In this document: positions 13,970 through 18,420 of the stretch, one piece after another | Layout of the letters: each line of letters begins with the position of its first letter | Position numbering within the stretch: position 1 is the stretch's first letter | DNA from: Flemingiibacterium sp045634345 | Lineage (GTDB): Bacteria > Bacillota > Clostridia > Oscillospirales > CAG-272 | DNA: 18,420 nt | Reading direction: 5' to 3' | Assembly: GCA_045634345.1 (NCBI GenBank) | Contig: JAZRAB010000009.1 | Coordinates: forward strand, 1 to 18,420 | Made by a program: the position numbers and the translations under genes | Notes under the pieces: model-generated | The model's input: the letters and a program-made list of their open reading frames with translations, nothing else | Told to the model about the DNA's origin: nothing | Database searches by the model: none

Positions 13970-13983
13970 TTCCTGATTGTCAA
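13955..13983 (-). promoter_or_regulatory. Promoter of the XRE-serine dehydratase gene
   Basis: On the minus strand TTGACA (13978-13983) and TAAAAT (13955-13960) are 17 bp apart. The predicted start is near 13948, giving a leader of about 30 nt. Confidence 0.82.
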
Positions 13984-14129
13984 GAGATTATTGTAAACAA
14001 ATCAACTGATAGTAGATAAATCAATTCCGTTTCTGTACGGCGTCCCGCCACTGTATTTAGATATACACATAGCATTATTTCAGAGATATCTCAACGCTCA
14101 TAAGCATTTAAGCCCTACTAAGCTTTACC

Positions 14130-14240
14130 GACTTGCTTGAGCGACTGATGGTTCCCTTCTGCAATACAACAGGCGGCGAAAAGCGCCGCGTGGGATCCGC
14201 GACAATCGAAGCATCAAGCTTCCCCCGATAAACAATAATT
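14130..14240 (+). repeat. Dispersed GC-rich hairpin repeat, copy R3
   Basis: CTTGCTTGAGCGAC (14132-14145) matches CTTGCTTGAGAGAC of R4. GCGGCG-AAAAG-CGCCGC follows (14173-14189), then TGGGA, ATCGAAGCATCAA, GCTTCCCCC and GATAAACAATAATTTA. The last two blocks match R1 in reverse orientation. The 13990-14290 stretch has no gene that I can see; a small GAGATATCTC palindrome lies at 14083-14092. Confidence 0.65.
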
Positions 14241-14291
14241 TACAAAAACCGCGAATACAAGAAAATTTAACAAACAATTTTGTCAAAGCAC

Positions 14292-14320
14292 TTGATTTAC
14301 GGATAAAAATGGAGTATAAT
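14292..14320 (+). promoter_or_regulatory. Promoter of the fructose-bisphosphate aldolase gene
   Basis: TTGATT (14292-14297) and a perfect TATAAT (14315-14320) are 17 bp apart. Transcription should begin near 14327, about 40 nt before the ATG. Confidence 0.85.
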
Positions 14321-14365
14321 AATATAGTTAGAATTTAAATACTATTTATAGGAGCGTATAAAATC

Positions 14366-15325
14366 ATGGCACTTGTAACTACAAAGGAAATGTTCAAGAA
14401 AGCATATGAAGGCGGCTACGCTATCGGCGCTTTCAACATCAACAACATGGAAATCGTTCAGGCGATCACAGAGGCTGCGGGCGAGTCCAGATCTCCCGTT
14501 ATCCTTCAGGTTTCTGCAGGCGCGAGAAAGTACGCAAAGCAGGAATATCTTATGGCTCTCGCCAATGCGGCTATCAAGGATTCCGGCGTTGATCTCGCAC
14601 TTCACCTTGACCACGGCGCAGATTTTGAGATCTGCAAGGCGTGCATCGATGGCGGATTCACCTCTGTTATGATCGACGGTTCTCATCACAATTTCGAGGA
14701 CAACATCGCTGTTACCAAGAAGGTAGTCGAGTATGCACACGAGCGCGGCGTGGTCGTCGAGGGTGAGCCCGGCGTTCTCGCAGGCGTTGAGGATGACGTT
14801 GTTGCCGAAAAGTCCTCTTACACCCGTCCCGAGGAGGTTGAGGAGTTCGTAAGCCGCACCGGCGTTGACTCTCTCGCAATTTCTATCGGTACCTCCCACG
14901 GCGCATATAAGTTCACTCCCAAGCAGTGCACCAGAAACGAGAAGGGCATCCTCGTTCCCCCGCCGCTCCGTTTCGATATCCTTGAAGAGATTGCAAAGCG
15001 TATCCCTGGCTTCCCGATCGTTCTCCACGGCGCATCCTCTGTTCCGCAGGAATATGTTCAGGAGATCAATGAGATCGGCGGTAAGCTTCCGGACGCAGTA
15101 GGTATTCCGGAGGAGCAGCTCCGCAAGGCAGCTACCCTCGCTGTCTGCAAGATCAACATCGACTCCGATATCCGTCTTGCAATGACCGCAGGTATCAGAC
15201 GTGTTCTCAAAGAACAGCCCGAAGTATTTGACCCCAGAACCTATCTTACCGTTGCACGCGCAGAGGTCAAGAAGATGGTTGCACACAAGATCAACAACGT
15301 ACTCGGTTCTGCAAATACTCTCTAA
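14366..15325 (+). CDS. fba: Class II fructose-bisphosphate aldolase
   Basis: The zinc enzyme cleaves fructose 1,6-bisphosphate to dihydroxyacetone phosphate and glyceraldehyde 3-phosphate. The 319-residue protein starts MALVTTKEMFKKAYEGGYAIGAFN. It has LHLDHG (catalytic Asp82, zinc His83), SVMIDGSH, EGEPGVLAGVEDDV (132-145), GTSHGAYKF (zinc His178), VLHGASSVP (zinc His221) and the phosphate site KINIDSDIRLA. Pro replaces the usual Leu in EGELGVLAGVED and Ala-Asp follows LDHG where Ser-Ser or Asp-Ser is common; both are mild variations. AGGAG is 11 nt upstream. The codon use is strongly biased (many GTT, CTC, AAG), as expected for a highly expressed gene. It has its own promoter and terminator. 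Confidence 0.97.
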   Translation: MALVTTKEMFKKAYEGGYAIGAFNINNMEIVQAITEAAGESRSPVILQVSAGARKYAKQEYLMALANAAIKDSGVDLALHLDHGADFEICKACIDGGFTSVMIDGSHHNFEDNIAVTKKVVEYAHERGVVVEGEPGVLAGVEDDVVAEKSSYTRPEEVEEFVSRTGVDSLAISIGTSHGAYKFTPKQCTRNEKGILVPPPLRFDILEEIAKRIPGFPIVLHGASSVPQEYVQEINEIGGKLPDAVGIPEEQLRKAATLAVCKINIDSDIRLAMTAGIRRVLKEQPEVFDPRTYLTVARAEVKKMVAHKINNVLGSANTL

Positions 15326-15338
15326 TAAAGCATTCTTC

Positions 15339-15376
15339 ATCGGTGCCGCGACACACGTCTCGGCACCGATATTTTA
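15339..15376 (+). terminator. Intrinsic terminator after fba
   Basis: ATCGGTGCCG (15339-15348) and CGGCACCGAT (15361-15370) make a perfect 10-bp stem with a 12-nt loop, followed by ATTTTAA. The U tract is short, so some read-through into the thioesterase gene 28 nt later is possible; I see no separate promoter for that gene. Confidence 0.85.
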
Positions 15377-15403
15377 AAACAGCTAAAGGAGTCCGACCAA
15401 TAA

Positions 15404-16120
15404 ATGAAATGGACTGAAAACTACCGCGTAAACTCGCACGACTGCGATGCATCCGGGAAGGTGCGTCCCGCTCTGATACTGCGGTATATGCAGGAGACTG
15501 CCAATCTACAGTTGAGAGCTCTCGGCCCAACCTCGGAGCAGCTTATAGCTGAGGACAGAACGTTCATTTTGAGCAGAATAAACATGAGTATATACGGTGC
15601 TCTGCACGCATATGACAATATAACTGTCAGTTCATGGGCATGTGAAAGCCGAGGTGTCAGCTTTAACCGCTGTTATCAGATACGTCGCGGAGACGAGCTT
15701 ATTGCTGAAGCTGCTTCAGTATGGGGACTTATCGGAATCTCAAGCAGAAGGATATACCGCGTTGAGGATATTGCGCTGGTTTTTGATACGGATGAGCCTC
15801 TTGAGCTTGATGCACCGAGGCGCGTACACATTCCGCGTGAGCTTTCACTTGCTCTCGTTGGCGAACGTACAATCGCCTACAGCGATCTTGATATCAATCA
15901 GCATATGAACAACACAAACTATCCCGATATGCTCTGCGACTTTATACCGGATGCCGTAAAAAAGCGAATACTAAGCATCAGTATCAGCTTTGCAGGCGAA
16001 GCAAGAATCGGTGAAACGCTCAAGGTCTATATGCGCGAAAGTGACGGACAGTATTATTTCCGTACCATCCGCAGTGACGGTTCAATCAATGTAGAAGCCA
16101 TGATAATGGTTGAGGATTAA
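15404..16120 (+). CDS. Acyl-ACP thioesterase
   Basis: The 238-residue protein belongs to the bacterial acyl-ACP thioesterases (the FatA/FatB-like double-hotdog family), which release fatty acids from acyl carrier protein. The N-terminal hotdog begins TENYRVNSHDCDASGKVRPALILRYMQETA, and the stretch FILSRINMSIYGALHAYDNITVSSW is typical. The catalytic motif in the second hotdog is YSDLDINQHMNNTNYPDM, with Asn165 and His167 in the N-x-H-x-N-N pattern. Length is normal for the bacterial group. AAAGGAG is 13 nt upstream, a little far. It probably depends on read-through from fba or on an unrecognised promoter. No terminator is visible after it before the promoter at 16154. Confidence 0.92.
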   Translation: MKWTENYRVNSHDCDASGKVRPALILRYMQETANLQLRALGPTSEQLIAEDRTFILSRINMSIYGALHAYDNITVSSWACESRGVSFNRCYQIRRGDELIAEAASVWGLIGISSRRIYRVEDIALVFDTDEPLELDAPRRVHIPRELSLALVGERTIAYSDLDINQHMNNTNYPDMLCDFIPDAVKKRILSISISFAGEARIGETLKVYMRESDGQYYFRTIRSDGSINVEAMIMVED

Positions 16121-16153
16121 CCGCCTATTTTCCACAATTAACGACAAATTTGC

Positions 16154-16182
16154 TTGACAATCACCAAACTGTATGCTAAACT
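16154..16182 (+). promoter_or_regulatory. Promoter of the ECF-kinase operon
   Basis: A perfect TTGACA (16154-16159) and TAAACT (16177-16182) are 17 bp apart, with an extended -10 TG at 16174-16175. The predicted start is near 16189, precisely at the foot of the first leader hairpin. Confidence 0.88.
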
Positions 16183-16188
16183 ATATAC

Positions 16189-16325
16189 ACGGCAAGAAGC
16201 CGTATGCAGACAAAGTCTGCTAACTCCGTCAAGCGGATAACTACAATAAAACTAACATACCATGAAGGTATCGGCGGCGACGCACAAGCGTCACCGTCCG
16301 GTGCCTTATTTTTTGGAGAAACAAC
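16189..16325 (+). promoter_or_regulatory. Riboswitch-like leader with terminator/antiterminator choice
   Basis: The ~137-nt leader contains hairpins ACGGC-AAGAA-GCCGT (16189-16203), GCAGAC-AAA-GTCTGC (16206-16220) and TCCG-TCAAG-CGGA (16225-16237), an A-rich linker, and then the terminator at 16267-16314. Two upstream segments can pair with the terminator's 5' arm in one nested structure: CCGTC (16226-16230) with GGCGG (16273-16277), and ATACC (16257-16261) with GGTAT (16267-16271). The upstream CCGTC is a copy of the terminator's own 3' arm. Terminator and antiterminator are therefore mutually exclusive. I could not match the upstream part to TPP, THF, preQ1, FMN, cobalamin, purine, SAM or lysine consensus patterns. 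A TAACT/CTAAC motif recurs three times in the linkers. Confidence 0.65.
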
Positions 16326-16329
16326 ATGA
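16204..16329 (+). CDS. Candidate 41-codon leader ORF overlapping the ECF gene start
   Basis: A frame from ATG 16204-16206 runs through the whole leader, including the terminator hairpin, and stops at TGA 16327-16329. That stop overlaps the S-component start as ATGA. It encodes a peptide starting MQTKSANSVKR with HEGIGGDAQASPSG in its second half. The overlap is typical of translational coupling, and ribosomes on the frame would unfold the terminator. Against it, no proper ribosome binding site precedes the ATG, which lies only about 15 nt from the predicted transcript start, and a frame of this size has a fair chance of being accidental. Confidence 0.3.
   Translation: MQTKSANSVKRITTIKLTYHEGIGGDAQASPSGALFFGETT
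16267..16314 (+). terminator. Regulated terminator in the ECF-kinase leader
   Basis: GGTATCGG (16267-16274) pairs over eight positions (two G-U) with CCGGTGCC (16298-16305), CGG with CCG, and GACGC with GCGTC around an ACAA loop, with one C-A mismatch and one bulged T. TTATTTTTT (16306-16314) follows at once. It stands directly before the GGAG ribosome binding site of the S-component gene, so it must be bypassed for the operon to be expressed. Confidence 0.85.
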
Positions 16330-16856
16330 AAAAAGCTTATCACACTCTTGTTTTTGCCGCGATGTGTCTGGCCCTCGCTATCGTACTTCCCTTTCTGACG
16401 GGTCAAATACCGGAAATCGGACAGATGCTCTCCCCGATGCATATTCCCGCACTGCTTTGCGGATTCATCTGCGGTCCCATTTGGGGATGCGTCGTTGGTG
16501 CAGTCTCACCGCTCCTGCGCAGTGCACTTTTTGGCATGCCGCCGTTCCCTATGGCTGCAGTTCCTATGGCATTCGAGCTTGCTGCCTACGGTCTTGTTGC
16601 GGGACTGATGTATAAATTCCTGCCCAAGCGCACAGCGTACATATATGTGTCACTTATTGGCGCAATGCTCTGCGGCAGAGTCGTTTGGGGGATTGTAAGA
16701 GTAATCATGAGCATCGCGCAGGCAAGCGAGTTTACATTTGCCGCATTCATCGCAGGAGCAATTACCGGCTCTGTCCCCGGGATCATCTGTCATATCATCC
16801 TCATACCGCTGATAGTCATTGCCCTCAGACGTGCCAAGCTGATGCAGGAGAAATGA
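16326..16856 (+). CDS. ECF transporter S component, substrate unknown
   Basis: The 176-residue membrane protein has about six hydrophobic segments. Its sequence, with LSPMHIPALLCGFICGPIWGCVVGAVSPLLRS, FGMPPFPMAAVPMAFELAAYGLVAGLMYK and GAMLCGRVVWGIVR, matches what I recall of the PF12822-type (ECF_trnsprt) S components. Such proteins bind a vitamin or other micronutrient and work with a shared EcfA-EcfA'-EcfT module, not present here. GGAG lies 7 nt before the ATG. The gene heads an operon: the next gene begins 1 nt after its stop. The substrate cannot be read from sequence; the downstream kinase suggests a compound trapped by phosphorylation, for example a nucleoside or pantothenate-like vitamin. 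Confidence 0.88.
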   Translation: MKKAYHTLVFAAMCLALAIVLPFLTGQIPEIGQMLSPMHIPALLCGFICGPIWGCVVGAVSPLLRSALFGMPPFPMAAVPMAFELAAYGLVAGLMYKFLPKRTAYIYVSLIGAMLCGRVVWGIVRVIMSIAQASEFTFAAFIAGAITGSVPGIICHIILIPLIVIALRRAKLMQEK

Positions 16857-16857
16857 C

Positions 16858-17508
16858 ATGACCGAAATACTGCTCGCTCACGCCGCCGCATATCCACTTA
16901 TGGAACCATCCGATGCGGTAAAGCTGATCTACCAAGCGACTTTCGGCGGTGGACACATGATAAAAAGCGAATCTGCTGTGCATGAGCGGATCCGCAACGA
17001 ATATTCAATATCCAAGCATACCAGAGATACGCTTCATATTGAATCTCTAGGTGACACATCACGTATCTATCTTGACTGCGCATTAACCGACAATGAGCTG
17101 GAAATTATCTCAAAGATTTTTTGTGCATCGGCAAAATATTACTCTGTCGGCTACTGCGAGGCGAATGAAAGAACAAAGCAACTCTTCAATGAACGTCTTG
17201 CCATTCTGCGCGAATTATGCCAAAGCGGTCACTTTTGTTTCACGCCAAGCGCGCTCGATGGCTATCTCGGTGCATATCGCGCCGCAGGGTATCCGCCGGT
17301 CAGTCACAGTGATACATACAGAGCCGCATACTCTCCTGCTTATCGTGTCATCGACAGCAGATACGTGCGTCTGATTGGGTGTATCAAAAGCATAGCCGCG
17401 CATCTAAAAAATCCCCCAAGCGAACTATTCTTGCAATTGACGGTCGGTGCGCATCGGGAAAATCCACCGCCGCGAAACTTATCTCCGATATTTTCGATGC
17501 GCAAATAA
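16858..17508 (+). CDS. Unrecognised conserved-looking protein, reading into the kinase gene
   Basis: I cannot name this 216-residue protein. Its first ~184 residues look authentic, with PLMEPSDAVKLIYQATFGGGHMI near the start and GAYRAAGYPPVSHSDTYRAAYSPAYRVIDSRYV near 139-170, mostly helical and soluble. From about residue 186 the reading (NPPSELFLQLTVGAHREN...) is probably out-of-frame translation of the kinase Walker A region, because that same DNA encodes a textbook P-loop in the -1 frame. Residues 170-184 (VRLIGCIKSIAAHLK) look like the helix that normally precedes such a P-loop. The native product may therefore end by slipping into the kinase frame. The ATG follows the S-component stop by one base, so the two are coupled. 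I recall similar proteins beside such kinases in Clostridia. Confidence 0.7.
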   Translation: MTEILLAHAAAYPLMEPSDAVKLIYQATFGGGHMIKSESAVHERIRNEYSISKHTRDTLHIESLGDTSRIYLDCALTDNELEIISKIFCASAKYYSVGYCEANERTKQLFNERLAILRELCQSGHFCFTPSALDGYLGAYRAAGYPPVSHSDTYRAAYSPAYRVIDSRYVRLIGCIKSIAAHLKNPPSELFLQLTVGAHRENPPPRNLSPIFSMRK

Positions 17509-17927
17509 TACACATGGACGACTTCTTTCTGCCGCCTGAGCTTCGTACACCTGAGCGTATGCATGAGGTCGGCGGCAACCTTCACCGCGAACGCTTTTTG
17601 GGTGAGGTGATACCGCATCTTCATGATGTGGGAGGCTTTGCATACCGCGTATTCGACTGTTCACACTTCGTATATGCAGACGTACCGCGACGTGTTGCAC
17701 CGTGTGAGCTTATCATCTGCGAAGGCTCGTATTCGCTACATCCGAGCTTCGACAAATACTATGATATCGCCATATTTTCCGACATATCCGCCGAGGAGCA
17801 AATACGCCGTATCCGCAACCGTGACGGCAAGCACATGCTCACGCGATTTATTAATGAATGGATTCCGATGGAAGAACGGTATTTTGATTCGTTTGATATC
17901 CGATCAAAATGTGATTTTACTATTTGA
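17379..17927 (+). CDS. Uridine-kinase-like P-loop kinase, frame offset from upstream gene
   Basis: The frame encodes a uridine kinase/phosphoribulokinase-like enzyme: Walker A DGRCASGKST (21-30), MDDFFLPPELRTPERM with acidic residues 47-48, GGNLHRERF, and EGSYSLHP, a lid-like RIRNRDG, and a C-terminal WIPMEERYFDSFDI. It would transfer phosphate from ATP to a small hydroxyl substrate. The only in-frame start before the P-loop is a GTG at 17379 with no ribosome binding site, inside the previous gene. The frame is -1 relative to that gene, and A-AAA-AAT at 17406-17412 marks the natural switch. With a switch there, a 356-residue two-domain protein results. I therefore regard residues 1-11 of this frame as unlikely to be translated. 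Substrate is unknown. Confidence 0.8.
   Translation: MYQKHSRASKKSPKRTILAIDGRCASGKSTAAKLISDIFDAQIIHMDDFFLPPELRTPERMHEVGGNLHRERFLGEVIPHLHDVGGFAYRVFDCSHFVYADVPRRVAPCELIICEGSYSLHPSFDKYYDIAIFSDISAEEQIRRIRNRDGKHMLTRFINEWIPMEERYFDSFDIRSKCDFTI
17406..17412 (+). other. Candidate -1 frameshift site (or single-base deletion)
   Basis: The heptamer A AAA AAT is in the X XXY YYZ phase relative to the upstream gene (Lys184-Asn185). A -1 slip gives Lys-Lys followed by SPKRTILAIDGRCASGKST, which joins the upstream helix to the kinase P-loop without gap. An A-run reduced from seven to six by mutation or sequencing error would look the same. Confidence 0.5.
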
Positions 17928-17948
17928 CAGTAATTCAAATTTGAGTTT

Positions 17949-18032
17949 GTGGAGGAGGAGAACGAGTCGCTTTTCGAGAAAAGCTCCGCAAAAGCTTTAT
18001 ACAACGCATTCGCTCATAGAGTGTTTGGATAA
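17949..18032 (+). pseudogene. Short coding-like fragment after the kinase
   Basis: In the kinase frame, beyond two stop codons, a stretch of about 27 codons reads VEEENESLFEKSSAKALYN then AFAHRVFG and a stop. The composition looks protein-like and could be the C-terminal remnant of a lost gene or of a previous version of the kinase end. The DNA also forms hairpins (GCTTTT-CGAG-AAAAGC at 17969-17984; AAGCTTTAT with ATAAAGCTT, 17992-18037), so it may be a structured non-coding sequence instead. Confidence 0.25.
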
Positions 18033-18060
18033 AGCTTCGAGAAAACGCTCTCGGTAGTCG

Positions 18061-18110
18061 GGCCCCGCCTCGCTCCGGCTCCTCCGCCTGCGCTCGGTAT
18101 CCCAACAACC
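18061..18110 (-). repeat. Partial repeat copy R5, head-to-head with R4
   Basis: On the minus strand 18069-18088 reads GGCGGAGGAGCCGGAGCGAG, which matches 17 of 20 positions of GGCGGAGTAGCCGAGACGAG at the 5' end of R4 (18191-18210, plus strand). The two 5' ends face each other about 100 bp apart. No gene is visible from 18033 to 18188. Confidence 0.5.
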
Positions 18111-18188
18111 GCGAATGCTTGCCGCTTGTTTAACCACATTAATATCTTTTAGCGCCCAAAAAGCAACCTAAAGCATTACTTATTATAA

Positions 18189-18420
18189 GAGGCGGAGTAG
18201 CCGAGACGAGCGGGGGTGTCGGGGGCGGACTGCTGATCGGCAGCAGGTCGTGAGACGACCTGCGTGTAAGTTCGGCAAAGCCGAACTTTATAGCAAGCCG
18301 GGCGAAGCCGCCTTGCTTGAGAGACAAGGCAGCCCCCGACCGAGCGGTGGCATTGCCGCCGCGAGCAATACGGTAGGCGGCGCAGAGCGCCGCTTGGGAG
18401 TTGCAATATTCGGAGCATCC
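18189..18420 (+). repeat. Longest copy (R4) of the multi-hairpin repeat, cut by window end
   Basis: An outer stem GTCGGGGGC (18218-18226) with GCCCCCGAC (18332-18340) encloses GCAGGTCGT-GAG-ACGACCTGC (18243-18263), AAGTTCGGC-AAA-GCCGAACTT (18268-18288) and a GCAAG...CTTGC hairpin (18293-18315). Downstream come GCGGCGC-AGA-GCGCCGC (18377-18393), CTTGGGAG and TTCGGAGCATC, the blocks shared with R1-R3. The nested perfect stems suggest a folded RNA or a miniature mobile element. No open frame of interest runs through it. Confidence 0.7.

Noticed and set aside
14342..15340. 332-codon open frame on the minus strand opposite fba
   Set aside because: Shadow of the strongly codon-biased aldolase gene; no ribosome binding site or domain.
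16221..16256. preQ1-I riboswitch, because of the A-rich tail AATAAAACTAAC
   Set aside because: The preceding hairpin lacks the GGTTC and ACACCC-like loop elements and the stem is only four pairs; the tail alone is not enough.
18189..18290. tRNA or tmRNA-like gene in the hairpin-rich end region
   Set aside because: No cloverleaf with a GTTC-type T loop, anticodon stem or CCA-compatible acceptor arm can be drawn; the stems nest as a multibranch instead.
17928..18420. CRISPR array or insertion sequence
   Set aside because: There are no regularly spaced direct repeats and no transposase frame; the repeated elements are dispersed single copies with internal hairpins.

Overview
The window reads as a piece of chromosome from a low- to mid-GC Gram-positive bacterium of the class Clostridia, most likely a gut Oscillospirales/Ruminococcaceae-type organism. 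The basis is the S10 ribosomal-protein operon in canonical order, strong AGGAGG-type ribosome binding sites, sigma-A-like promoters, a DUF5685 plus J-domain gene pair, a class II aldolase, an acyl-ACP thioesterase and an ECF transporter S component. The species assignment is inference; no rRNA or tRNA gene is present to confirm it.

Layout. (1) 1-4995, minus strand: rpsJ-rplC-rplD-rplW-rplB-rpsS-rplV-rpsC-rplP (rplP runs off the window), driven by a near-perfect promoter and a ~255-nt leader that holds an attenuator-like hairpin. (2) 5000-6095, plus strand: an orphan 8-helix membrane protein ending at a bidirectional terminator. (3) 8325-6096, minus strand: DUF5685 protein, J-domain protein with a Cys-rich tail, membrane protein, and a candidate 18-residue peptide gene just before the shared terminator. 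(4) 10076-8548, minus strand: a CNNM/CorC-type transporter with a leader that contains a candidate 25-codon upstream ORF. (5) 10303-11530, plus strand: phosphofructokinase. (6) 13983-11644, minus strand: an L-serine dehydratase fused to an N-terminal XRE DNA-binding domain, with a palindrome over its own -10 box, followed by an UlaG-like metallo-hydrolase. (7) 14292-16120, plus strand: class II fructose-bisphosphate aldolase, terminator, acyl-ACP thioesterase. (8) 16154-17927, plus strand: a promoter, a riboswitch-like leader with mutually exclusive terminator and antiterminator, an ECF S component, an unrecognised protein, and a uridine-kinase-like P-loop kinase that lies in the -1 frame behind a slippery A-rich heptamer. 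(9) 17928-18420: no convincing intact gene, but copies of a GC-rich multi-hairpin repeat also found at 8423-8520, 11541-11640 and 14130-14240.

How parts fit together. Region 1 supplies ribosomes. PFK and aldolase are successive glycolytic steps but sit in separate units with similar TTGATT-type promoters. The serine dehydratase feeds pyruvate and may repress itself. Region 8 looks like an uptake-and-phosphorylate salvage operon under RNA control. It is the best candidate for something undescribed: its substrate, its regulatory ligand and the possible frameshifted fusion of its last two genes cannot be settled from sequence alone.
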